A stretch of DNA of 64,000 nucleotides from the NCBI RefSeq assembly GCF_016583625.1, contig NZ_NRRN01000012.1, positions 1 to 64,000 of the forward strand, read 5' to 3'. Position 1 is the first letter of the stretch. Each line of letters opens with the position of its first letter. The DNA is from Halorhodospira abdelmalekii (GTDB lineage: Bacteria > Pseudomonadota > Gammaproteobacteria > Nitrococcales > Halorhodospiraceae). Below the pieces are notes generated by a model. The model saw only the letters and a program-made list of their open reading frames with translations, did no database searches and had not been told where the DNA came from. Of this stretch, positions 35,114 to 43,343 are shown in pieces. A program made the translations under genes and the position numbers.

Positions 35114-36022
35114 ATGAGCAGCGACAGCCCCAAAGAACAGCAGGCCCAGCCGCGGCAAACCCAGCCGCAGCGGGCAGAGCAACAGCGACCAGAGCCACGC
35201 CCAGACGCGCAAGCACCGGCACGCCCCGGCCCACCTACAGCCACTCCCGGGCCCACTGCCAGACCCACCTCCGGCGCTGCAGCGCGCAACGAAGATCGCG
35301 CCGCTACCGCCTTGTTCGACGGCACCAGCGACTGGTGGGATCCCCAGGGGAGCTTGCGCACCCTCCACGACATCAACCCGACGCGCGTAGCGTGGATCGA
35401 GTCGCGCCTCGGGCTGCTGACGGGCAAACGCATCCTCGATGTCGGCGCCGGCGGCGGTATCCTCGCCGAGGCGCTGGCCGAGCGCGGCGCTACGGTGCTC
35501 GGCATCGACACCGCTCGTCAGGCCCTGCAAACGGCGAAGCTGCACGCCCTTGAGCGCGGCCTGAAAGGTGTTGAATATCGCTGCCTGACGGTCGAGGAAC
35601 TCGCCGCCGAGGAGGGTAGCGAAGCGTCCTTCGATGCGGTCGTCTGCATGGAGCTGCTTGAGCATACCCCGCACCCCGACTCGGTCGTGGGCGCTTGCGC
35701 CGCCCTGCTGCGCCCTGGCGGCGATGCCTGCTTTGCGACCATCAACCGTACGCACAGCGCTTACCTGCAGATGATTCTCGGCGCCGAACACCTACTGCGG
35801 CTGCTGCCGAAGGGCACCCACTGCTACGCCGGCTTTGTACAGCCGGCCGAGTTGGCACGCTGGGGCCGCCGCAGCGGCCTAGAGTTAATGCAAGTGCGCG
35901 GCCTCGGTTACAACCCGCTGACTCGCCGGGCATCGCTCAAGGCTGATACGGCGGTGAACTATCTCGCGCACCTGCGCCGCCGGCCGGCCGAGCCGCCTTC
36001 AGAATCAGCCGAATTACCGTGA
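35114..36022 (+). CDS. ubiG: Ubiquinone biosynthesis O-methyltransferase UbiG
   Basis: A SAM-dependent methyltransferase that performs both O-methylations of ubiquinone synthesis. Motif I is ILDVGAGGGILAEALAERGA near residue 114. The family's DWWDPQGSLRTLHDINP lies near residues 74-91, and C-terminal RGLGYNPLTRRASL is also typical. The first 55 or so residues (after the ATG at 35114) are rich in Pro, Gln, Arg and Ala and have no counterpart in the usual family. The ribosome site is weak, so the true start may lie elsewhere. It overlaps the next gene by a few bases at most. Confidence 0.92.
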   Translation: MSSDSPKEQQAQPRQTQPQRAEQQRPEPRPDAQAPARPGPPTATPGPTARPTSGAAARNEDRAATALFDGTSDWWDPQGSLRTLHDINPTRVAWIESRLGLLTGKRILDVGAGGGILAEALAERGATVLGIDTARQALQTAKLHALERGLKGVEYRCLTVEELAAEEGSEASFDAVVCMELLEHTPHPDSVVGACAALLRPGGDACFATINRTHSAYLQMILGAEHLLRLLPKGTHCYAGFVQPAELARWGRRSGLELMQVRGLGYNPLTRRASLKADTAVNYLAHLRRRPAEPPSESAELP

Positions 36023-36045
36023 GCAAGGCGGACAAGGAGAGCGAG

Positions 36046-36816
36046 ATGAGCGAGGCGGGGCATCGTCGACCGCCGAACCGTCCGGGCCGGCGCGGTGAGC
36101 CTGCCGGCACTGGCTTTGGCGGTCACGCCGGTAGCAGTGCTGCCGATGCCGCGGTCATCTTCGATCTCGACGGCACTTTAGTCGACACCGCCCCCGATCT
36201 CATCGCCTGCCTGAGCGAACTGCTGGCCGACGAGGGACGCTGCACCCCCCCCTACGCGGCACTCCGCAGCACGGTCTCGCACGGGGCGCGGGTCATGGTG
36301 CAGCAGGCCTTCAGCCTAGAGCGGGACGACCGGCGCAGCGCGCGCCTGGAAGAGGAACTGGTGCGTCGCTACCGGGCGCGCATCGCCGAGCGCAGCCGCC
36401 TCTTCCCCGGCATGGAGGCAGTCTTGGCCACGCTTGAGGCGAACGCGATCCCGTGGGGGGTGGTGACCAACAAACCGAGCGCGCTCACCACCCCGCTGCT
36501 CGAACAGCTAGCGCTCGACCAACGCGCCGCGGTCATCGTCAGCGGCGATACCCTGGCGCGTGCCAAACCCGACCCGTTGCCCATTCGGCACGCGGCGGCA
36601 ACGATGGGCTGCCCGCCACAGGCGTGCCTAGCCGTCGGCGACGCCCGCCGCGACATCGAGGCCGCGGTAGGCGCCGGCGCCTTCGCCCTGGCCGCCCTTT
36701 TCGGCTACCTGCACGCCGGAGATCACCCTTGGCGCTGGGGGGCACACGGCCTGATCGCCTCCCCCCTCGATACACTCGATTGGTTGGAGCGGCTGACGCT
36801 ACCGTTGCGAGGGTGA
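36046..36816 (+). CDS. HAD phosphatase, phosphoglycolate or MurNAc-6-P type (Gph/MupP)
   Basis: A haloacid dehalogenase-family phosphatase of 256 residues. The motifs are FDLDGTLVDT (about residue 40), VTNKPS, the lysine in RAKPDPLPI, and VGDARRDIEAA. By gene order (ubiG then this gene) it corresponds to MupP of Pseudomonas (N-acetylmuramic acid 6-phosphate phosphatase). It also resembles Gph, phosphoglycolate phosphatase, which a Calvin-cycle autotroph needs. The sequence alone does not decide. I chose the ATG at 36046 because aaggag lies 6 bases upstream; a GTG at 36019 overlaps ubiG. The first 40 residues are a low-complexity Gly/Arg/Pro region. Confidence 0.88.
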   Translation: MSEAGHRRPPNRPGRRGEPAGTGFGGHAGSSAADAAVIFDLDGTLVDTAPDLIACLSELLADEGRCTPPYAALRSTVSHGARVMVQQAFSLERDDRRSARLEEELVRRYRARIAERSRLFPGMEAVLATLEANAIPWGVVTNKPSALTTPLLEQLALDQRAAVIVSGDTLARAKPDPLPIRHAAATMGCPPQACLAVGDARRDIEAAVGAGAFALAALFGYLHAGDHPWRWGAHGLIASPLDTLDWLERLTLPLRG

Positions 36817-36894
36817 GCCAAGGAGGGGCAGCGGCTGAACGCTTTAAAGGCTCCCAAAGGTGCGCACAAGATCGACAACGCTCTAAAAGGGGCG

Positions 36895-37689
36895 CTAAAG
36901 GGGCAGACGGATCCGCACATCCCCGCCGCCGAGGAGACCACCAGAGGCCACTTGGAGGTCACCGCGTCGCCCGTGGCGACAGTGGGCCGAGGCGACGACG
37001 TCGCAAAAGTAGAGCCCAAGCTTGGTCTCCCCCCCCACGAAGCGCCCCGGACGCCGCCTCTCACTCGGGCTCTCACCTGGAACGGGTGCAGCATCACCGC
37101 GCCCTAGGGCAACGACCTCCGGCGGGAAACCGGGACCATCGTCCTGGACATGGAGTTCAAGCATCTCTTCGTGCACCGCAGCCGCTAGGCGCAACCGGGT
37201 GCGTGCAAAGCGCGAGGCATTGATGATCAGATTCTCCATGGCGCCTTCGAGCAAGAACCGATCAAAGTCGGCTACAAGTTGCGGATCGGCCTCAATCTCC
37301 ATCTCCAGGCCTTTGCGCCGCAGCAACGGCTCGTGGCAGAGGAAGCAGTCTTCGAGAAAATCACGGACTTCGACCGGCGCCGTGTTCAGGCTGTACTGGT
37401 CGCGATCCATGCGGTAGAGCGTCAACAACTGCACCAAGACCTTATTGGCCTTCTTCGCCTCCTGGTTCAACTCGACGACCTGCTCTGAAGGACAGACCAA
37501 CTCGCCCGTTTCACTTTGCAACGCGAAATCGAGCGTGTTGAGGATGTAACCGAGGGCATTCTTGATATCGTGAATACTCGAGGCGAGCAGCACGGAGAAG
37601 TCGATCTGCTGCGACCCACTCTGGTCGTGGAGCTGGGGGTCGGTGGAGTCGGTGCTGCAACGATCAACCCCGAGATTGGTCGGCGTCAT
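36895..37689 (-). CDS. Histidine kinase without sensor domain
   Basis: A cytoplasmic two-component kinase of 264 residues. The phosphoacceptor helix has SIHDIKNALGYILNTLDFAL near residue 40. The ATPase domain follows with the N box ENLIINASRFAR and the G1 motif DDGPGFPPEV; the G2 region reads TKLGLYFCDVV. The N-terminus has no transmembrane helix and no recognisable sensor, so another protein or a small unknown N-terminal region must supply the signal. I chose the ATG at 37689 with a ggaggt site. It follows the response regulator gene by 155 bases on the same strand and is its likely partner. Confidence 0.85.
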   Translation of the reverse strand: MTPTNLGVDRCSTDSTDPQLHDQSGSQQIDFSVLLASSIHDIKNALGYILNTLDFALQSETGELVCPSEQVVELNQEAKKANKVLVQLLTLYRMDRDQYSLNTAPVEVRDFLEDCFLCHEPLLRRKGLEMEIEADPQLVADFDRFLLEGAMENLIINASRFARTRLRLAAAVHEEMLELHVQDDGPGFPPEVVALGRGDAAPVPGESPSERRRPGRFVGGETKLGLYFCDVVASAHCRHGRRGDLQVASGGLLGGGDVRIRLPL

Positions 37690-37844
37690 CACTACCTCCG
37701 CAAGAGGCCCCAGCCTTGATGCCGGGGGGGATAGCGGCCACACGGCCGCCATTGCTCAAATACCGACCGGAGCACCGGCCGAGCGGACCCGGACCAGCCA
37801 ACCTAGCCTGCTCCCAGAAGCCTGCCTCCAGGCGCCCGCCACCA

Positions 37845-39509
37845 TCAAGCGGGAGGCGTCGAGCCGCTCCGCTCCTGAACCGCGGATCGCTCCAGGTGCT
37901 GTAGCACACCGGTCAAGCTCAGCAGTTTGGCGTTGTGCGGATCCTGCTGACGCACCCGCTCTAGACAGGCTCCTGCCTGCTCAAGGAGCTGGGCACCCGC
38001 TTGCTCATTGTGCCCCCCCTTTTTGGCCATCATCAAGTAAACCTGTGCCGCATTGAGGTTGACCGTCGTGTTGTGGCGCAACTCAGCGAGGACCTCTTCG
38101 AATAGCATCACCGCCTCTTTGAGCGCGCCACGCCGCGCCAACGCCACACCGTGGTTGTTCTTCTTTCGCACCTCTTCAGTGATCGCGCGGATCGCCTGGT
38201 CGCCCTCACTTGCCATGCCGGAGTCGGCAAAGATCGCCTGCGCCCGCAGCAGAATCTGCTCATCGTCGTGGTGGTTCCTCACAACCCCCTGAATGGCGCG
38301 CATCCCGAGCTCAGTATCACCTTGAGCCAACGCCTGCTGCCCGAGTTCCAGGGCGATGTGCGGCGCAACTGCACCACCGAGATCTTGATAGACATCACCG
38401 GCGCGCTGAAAGGCAGCCGCCGCCCGCTCTTCACGATTGAGCTGACGGTAGATGGTCGACTCAGACAAGGCGGCGTCGACCACCGCCTCCCCCTTCCCTC
38501 GCGTCTCTTTGCGCATCGCCCCCAGGGTCTGCTCGATCGCATCCTCGGGCGCTCCGAGCTGCACCTGCGCCTTAGCCAACTCGGCGTAGTCGGTGTGAGA
38601 GCGAAAGACCGACCCCTTACCTAGCGCCGCTGCCCGCTTGTAGGCGGCCTCAGCGGTCAGCGGATCGTCATTAGCGCACGCCAGAGCCCCGAGGCGCCGT
38701 TGCCGGATTACGGAGTTGGGCGAGATCTCCAACGCCTGCGCCACCACGGCCTGCGCCAACTCGGTATCGCCGCGCGCCGTCAACACCTCGGCCAATCCGT
38801 CGTAGGCCTCCATGTACGAAGGAAACTCGGCAATCGCCTGCTCAAACGCCGCCTCGGCCTGCGCTGATTCACCACGCGCCGCCGCCACCCGCCCCAGCCC
38901 ACATAAGGCCCACGGCACGCGGTGGCGCTCCAGGGCATCGTGGCAAACCCGGGCAGCGGCATCGTACTGCTTCAGCTGCAAATGAAAATCGAGCTTCAGA
39001 CGCATCAACTCATCAGGATTACCGGCCCGATTCGCTAGCCGCTGATCACAGAGCTCGACGGCCTTCTCGTAGGCTCCAAGACTGACCGCTTGATCGACGG
39101 GACGCAGCCCGTCGCGGCGCAGCATATGGCGCTCTAGGCGCTTGGCAAGCAGCGCCGGCGTAAAGGGCTTGGTCAGATAGTCATCGGGCTGGTGTTCGAC
39201 AGCACCCATCACGCGATGGTGCATGCTCTCCGCAGTCACCATGATAAAAACGGTTGATAACCGGATCAGCCGCCGATGGCGAACCTCCTCTAACACCTGC
39301 TGCCCATCTTTACCGCGCCCCAGATTGTAGTCGCAAAGGACAATGTCGTAGTCACCCTGGGCAAGGGCGTCGATAGCCCGCTCACCGGTTGCCACATCGT
39401 CGATCTGACGCACCCCGGCCGTACGCAACATCTCGCGCAGTGTCTGACGCATATTCGCCATATCGTCGACCACCAGCGCGCTTTTCGTCGTGAAATCAAT
39501 TTCACCCAT
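37845..39509 (-). CDS. Response regulator with a CheY-like receiver and TPR repeats
   Basis: A 554-residue protein with no DNA-binding domain. The receiver domain (about residues 10-130) has the acidic pair in LVVDDMANMR, the phosphorylation aspartate in VLCDYNLG, the VTAES threonine and the TKPF lysine, so it looks active. The rest is a long series of tetratricopeptide repeats, such as RVAAARGESAQAEAAFEQAI. The start at 39509 has a gaggag site about 12 bases upstream. Output is probably by protein binding. It precedes the kinase at 36895-37689, and the divergent SDR gene starts 154 bases upstream. Confidence 0.9.
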   Translation of the reverse strand: MGEIDFTTKSALVVDDMANMRQTLREMLRTAGVRQIDDVATGERAIDALAQGDYDIVLCDYNLGRGKDGQQVLEEVRHRRLIRLSTVFIMVTAESMHHRVMGAVEHQPDDYLTKPFTPALLAKRLERHMLRRDGLRPVDQAVSLGAYEKAVELCDQRLANRAGNPDELMRLKLDFHLQLKQYDAAARVCHDALERHRVPWALCGLGRVAAARGESAQAEAAFEQAIAEFPSYMEAYDGLAEVLTARGDTELAQAVVAQALEISPNSVIRQRRLGALACANDDPLTAEAAYKRAAALGKGSVFRSHTDYAELAKAQVQLGAPEDAIEQTLGAMRKETRGKGEAVVDAALSESTIYRQLNREERAAAAFQRAGDVYQDLGGAVAPHIALELGQQALAQGDTELGMRAIQGVVRNHHDDEQILLRAQAIFADSGMASEGDQAIRAITEEVRKKNNHGVALARRGALKEAVMLFEEVLAELRHNTTVNLNAAQVYLMMAKKGGHNEQAGAQLLEQAGACLERVRQQDPHNAKLLSLTGVLQHLERSAVQERSGSTPPA

Positions 39510-39663
39510 ATTGACCGATCTCCTCACCCGGGCAAGCGTCGTCGTCGGCACCCCAAAAGCGACCCGCGGGAACGCCCGCCTCTTGCGGCTCAGACACGCC
39601 CGCATCTTAACGCATAGCCCCCCACCCCTCGCCCTCGACTACTGCGGGTTATTTTCTAGTAAG

Positions 39664-40515
39664 ATGCAGGGAATGACCACCGAGACCGATATCATGCAGC
39701 AACAGGCACCTTTACACGTTGTCATCACCGGGGCCAGCCGCGGCCTCGGGTTTGCCTTAGCCGCGGCCCACCTGAGCTACGGTGATCGAATTGCCATCTG
39801 CGCGCGCAATCCGGCCAACCTGGAGCGGGCGTGCGAACAGCTGCGGGCGGTCGCTGAAGCAGACGATCAGGTCATCGGTTTCCCGTGCGACGTCGGGTCT
39901 CCGCAGCAAGTGGCCAACTTCGCCGACTTCGTCAAGTGCCGCCTGGGACACGTCGATCGCTGGATCAACAACGCCGGAACCGCTGGGCGCCAAAAACGGC
40001 CACTGTGGGCACTCGCCAACGAGGATATCGCCGCCACCAACGCCACCAACCTCTCCAGCGTGTTACTCGGCTGCGCCGAAGCGGTGCGCCTGATGCGCTC
40101 GCAAGAGACGGCTCGCCAACCTCGTTACCACATCTTCAATCTCGGCTTCACCCGCTTCGGGGCCAACCACTCGCGCACCCCGGTCCCCCATAAGGCGAGC
40201 AAACTCGGCGTTGCTGCCGTCACCCGCTACCTCGCGCAAGAACTTAAAGAGCAGGGGGTGCACTCCATCGGTGTCCATGAGATCAGCCCCGGGCTCGTTA
40301 ACACCGAGCTGCTCCTAACCGATACCACTCCAGCGGCCCAGACGATCATCGCACTCCTGGCTGAACCACCGGAACCGGTTGCAGCCACCCTTGTGCCACA
40401 AATCCGCAACATCCGTGGTGCAACCTCGACGCTCACCTATCGCTCGCAACTCGGCATGCTGCTGCGCGTTGCCCGCCATCTGCCGAGCCTTCTGGGCAAA
40501 AGATTGGATCGCTGA
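39664..40515 (+). CDS. SDR resembling NYC1/NOL chlorophyll b reductase, atypical active site
   Basis: A short-chain dehydrogenase of 283 residues with the NAD(P) motif TGASRGLG (residues 22-29) and WINNAGT. The order of segments (INNAGT; CAEAVRLMRSQ; VHEISPGLVNTELLLTD; EPVAATLVPQIRNIRGA) closely matches plant NYC1/NOL proteins as I remember them. These reduce the 7-formyl group of chlorophyll b. The catalytic YxxxK is here HKASK (residues 176-180), with His in place of Tyr. The start is uncertain: ATG codons at 39664, 39673 and 39694 all lack a good ribosome site. It is followed after 20 bases by a LuxR-type regulator on the same strand. The substrate is unknown. Confidence 0.82.
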   Translation: MQGMTTETDIMQQQAPLHVVITGASRGLGFALAAAHLSYGDRIAICARNPANLERACEQLRAVAEADDQVIGFPCDVGSPQQVANFADFVKCRLGHVDRWINNAGTAGRQKRPLWALANEDIAATNATNLSSVLLGCAEAVRLMRSQETARQPRYHIFNLGFTRFGANHSRTPVPHKASKLGVAAVTRYLAQELKEQGVHSIGVHEISPGLVNTELLLTDTTPAAQTIIALLAEPPEPVAATLVPQIRNIRGATSTLTYRSQLGMLLRVARHLPSLLGKRLDR

Positions 40516-40535
40516 CGGCTCAGAGGTCTCTTGCC

Positions 40536-41768
40536 GTGGTCACGCTACTGCGTCCCTTGTCTTCTTCGTCTTCTTCACCTCGGGAGCCCCCCAAGCGCCC
40601 TGCCGCCCTGGCGTCCAAGGAGAGTTGGACATTGGAACAGCGGGGCCGTCTACTCGAGGCCATCTACAGCGCGGCCATCGACCCTCGCGCTTGGGAGCGC
40701 CTGCTCAGCGAGATCGTTACGGCCGTGGCCGCTCGCTCGGCCCGCCTGTTGATCATGGATGAGAGCGCCTCGCGAGTCCGCAGCAGCTTCAAATTCAACA
40801 TCGATGACGGGGATCACCAGGCCTACGTCGATCACTACGTCAACACCTGCCCGTGGCGCCCCGAGCTGCGCCTAAAGCCCCCAGGCCGACTCTACTCAAC
40901 CTTCCTCGACTTCTCCTGCTCACAGCCGGATTTCTACCGCTGCGAATTCTTCAACGAGTGGGCGCGGCCGCAAGACATTCACCATGGGGCGTGCGGTACG
41001 CTCGTCCAGCACGCTGGCTACACCGTGCAACTGCTCGTACAACGAACCTGCGACCAGGGCCACTTCAGCGCTGCGGAGACGGCGCTCCTCTCCAGTCTTG
41101 CACCACACCTGCAGACGACCTTCACCTCACTCCTCGATCTGGAACACCGCGCCCAGCTCAACCGAATGATCGTAAGCGCCGTCGACCAGCAGCAGCGCCC
41201 CTTCGTACTCTTCGCCGAAGATGGCACCATCGCCTACTGCAGCCCCAGCGCCGCAACAATCGTACACAACCAACCACTTCTGAGCACGCGTGGTGGGCGC
41301 TTATACATCCTTGATCGAACACTCGATAGCCGCTTCCAGCGGGCACTCAGCGACTGCCTCAAGTGGCGCAGCGAGGGCGACGCCTTCGCCCTGCCGGCGA
41401 TTGCTCACAACGTGCGCCCACTCCCTGCACGCACCGCACCGCAAGCACGCTTGTACGTCCAGCTCAGCGCGCTGCATCCGGATATCGGCCATCCGCTACT
41501 GGGTCAACGAGCCTTCGCCGCCGCCTACCTGTACGAGACAACAAGCGCGGTGAACCGACTGATTACGACACTGCAAGCGCGCTACAACCTCTCCAGTGCC
41601 GAGGCAGTCGTTGCGGCCACCTTCGCGCGTGAGGCCTCCCTGGAGCGGGTTGCTGAACACTGTCACATCACCCTGCACACCGTGCGTTCACACATCAAGG
41701 CGATCTATCGTAAAACCGACACCCGAAATCAGGCCGAGTTGATGCAGCGACTGCTCTGTGAGTCTTGA
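40536..41768 (+). CDS. LuxR-type transcriptional regulator
   Basis: A 410-residue regulator. The C-terminal domain (about residues 350-405) is a LuxR helix-turn-helix, with NLSSAEAVVAATFAREASLE and ITLHTVRSHIKAIYRKTDTR. The large N-terminal part has no clear quorum-sensing domain. It may have a PAS-like region near residues 225-260 (FVLFAEDGTIAYCSPSA). The start is a GTG at 40536 with gaggt 8 bases upstream. It lies 20 bases after the SDR gene, so the two probably form an operon. The target genes are unknown. Confidence 0.85.
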   Translation: MVTLLRPLSSSSSSPREPPKRPAALASKESWTLEQRGRLLEAIYSAAIDPRAWERLLSEIVTAVAARSARLLIMDESASRVRSSFKFNIDDGDHQAYVDHYVNTCPWRPELRLKPPGRLYSTFLDFSCSQPDFYRCEFFNEWARPQDIHHGACGTLVQHAGYTVQLLVQRTCDQGHFSAAETALLSSLAPHLQTTFTSLLDLEHRAQLNRMIVSAVDQQQRPFVLFAEDGTIAYCSPSAATIVHNQPLLSTRGGRLYILDRTLDSRFQRALSDCLKWRSEGDAFALPAIAHNVRPLPARTAPQARLYVQLSALHPDIGHPLLGQRAFAAAYLYETTSAVNRLITTLQARYNLSSAEAVVAATFAREASLERVAEHCHITLHTVRSHIKAIYRKTDTRNQAELMQRLLCES

Positions 41769-41828
41769 GCAGCCCCCCTTTTCTAGTTCACTCTACCCGC
41801 CTCTATGACAGGGCACGGAGAGGCAGCC

Positions 41829-43301
41829 ATGGACTCCTACAGACAGCGCATCGGACTCATCCTCGGACCGCTCATCTTCCTGGTCGGGTGGCTACTCGGC
41901 CCGCCGGGGGGGTTGAGCGCGGGAGAGTGGGCCGTTGCGTTGGTCGCGATCCTGATGGCAACGTGGTGGATCAGCGAGGCGGTCCCCTTGGCAGCTACCG
42001 CTTTGGTGCCGATCGTCGCCTTCCCTGTGCTTGAGGTCATGGCTGTCGGCGACGTCACCCGAGCTTACGGCAACCATCTGATTTTTCTATTTTTAGGAGG
42101 CTTCCTGATCGCGGTCACGATGCAGCACTGGAACCTCCATCGGCGCATCGCCCTACACGTTATCCAGCTGATCGGGCCAGCCCCGCGGCGCATGATCCTC
42201 GGCTTCATGCTGGCGACCGCCGGGCTGTCGATGTGGATCAGCAACACCGCCACGGCGATGATGATGCTGCCCATCGCGCTGGCCGTACTCACACAGAGCC
42301 GCGAAGAGGCGCAGAACCACGGCCAGGAGTTGCCGCCCGGCTTTGGCATCGCGCTGATGCTCGGCATCGCCTACGCAGCCTCGATCGGCGGCATCGCCAC
42401 GCTGATCGGCACCCCGCCGAATGCGGTGCTCGCCGGACAGCTGGAAGCGCTCTACGATATCCAGATCACCTTCGCAAGCTGGATGGCCTTTGGCCTGCCG
42501 ATGTCCATCCTCTTTCTGGCCATCACTTGGCTCTATTTGGCCTACGGCAAACACTGTCGCGGCCTCGACAGCCTACCCGGAGGGCAGGCCCAAATCCGTG
42601 AAGAGCTCAGCGCCATGGGCAGTATCGGCACCGCCGAGCGCCGCGTCTTGATCGTCTTCGTTGCGGTTGCCGTAAGCTGGGTTGGGCGCGGTTTTCTACC
42701 CGACGGGGTGCTCGATCAAGTCGGCGATGCCAGCATCGCGATCGCCGGCGGCCTCGCCCTCTTCCTGCTGCCGTCCGGCGAACGCAAGGGCGAGCGCCTG
42801 CTCGACTGGGATACTGCTGCGAAGATCCCCTGGGATATCCTGCTGCTCTTTGGTGGCGGCTTTGCGCTCGCAGCCGGCTTCTCACAGACCGGGCTCTCTG
42901 CAACCCTGGCCGAAGCCCTGAGGGTGCTCGACGGCGTCTCCATCATCCTGATCATCGCCGCCTGTGTCGCCCTGGTGGTCTTTCTGACCGAGGTCACCTC
43001 GAATACCGCAACAGCAACAGTCTTCGTGCCGTTGATGGGGGCCTTGGCTATCGCAACAGGCTTCCACCCCTTAGTCCTCATGGCTGCAGTGGCAGTCGCC
43101 GCCTCGTGCGCCTTTATGCTCCCGGTGGCCACACCGCCGAATGCGGTCGTCTTCGGCAGCCGCGCTCTGAGCGTACCGGATATGGCGCGCGCCGGACTGA
43201 CGCTTAACATCGTCACGATCGTATTAACAACGCTCTTTGTCTACCTGCTCCTACCGGTGGTGATGGGCATTGAGTTGACCGGGGCTGTGGAGGCTCCATA
43301 A
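41829..43301 (+). CDS. DASS (SLC13) family anion transporter
   Basis: A sodium-coupled transporter for dicarboxylates, citrate or sulfate in the inner membrane. The 490-residue product has about eleven hydrophobic helices and the family motifs SNTATAMMMLPIALAV near residue 140 and GVSAT-type helices in the second half, with TEVTSNTATATVFVPLMGAL and LPVATPPNAVVFGS. These two SNT-like repeats form the substrate site. I chose the ATG at 41829 because a ggagagg site precedes it; the open frame begins at 41805. The substrate cannot be named from the sequence. Confidence 0.9.
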   Translation: MDSYRQRIGLILGPLIFLVGWLLGPPGGLSAGEWAVALVAILMATWWISEAVPLAATALVPIVAFPVLEVMAVGDVTRAYGNHLIFLFLGGFLIAVTMQHWNLHRRIALHVIQLIGPAPRRMILGFMLATAGLSMWISNTATAMMMLPIALAVLTQSREEAQNHGQELPPGFGIALMLGIAYAASIGGIATLIGTPPNAVLAGQLEALYDIQITFASWMAFGLPMSILFLAITWLYLAYGKHCRGLDSLPGGQAQIREELSAMGSIGTAERRVLIVFVAVAVSWVGRGFLPDGVLDQVGDASIAIAGGLALFLLPSGERKGERLLDWDTAAKIPWDILLLFGGGFALAAGFSQTGLSATLAEALRVLDGVSIILIIAACVALVVFLTEVTSNTATATVFVPLMGALAIATGFHPLVLMAAVAVAASCAFMLPVATPPNAVVFGSRALSVPDMARAGLTLNIVTIVLTTLFVYLLLPVVMGIELTGAVEAP

Positions 43302-43343
43302 AGCTCCCAGCGCGCTCCTAAGAGAGTGAGGCAGTAACCACCG

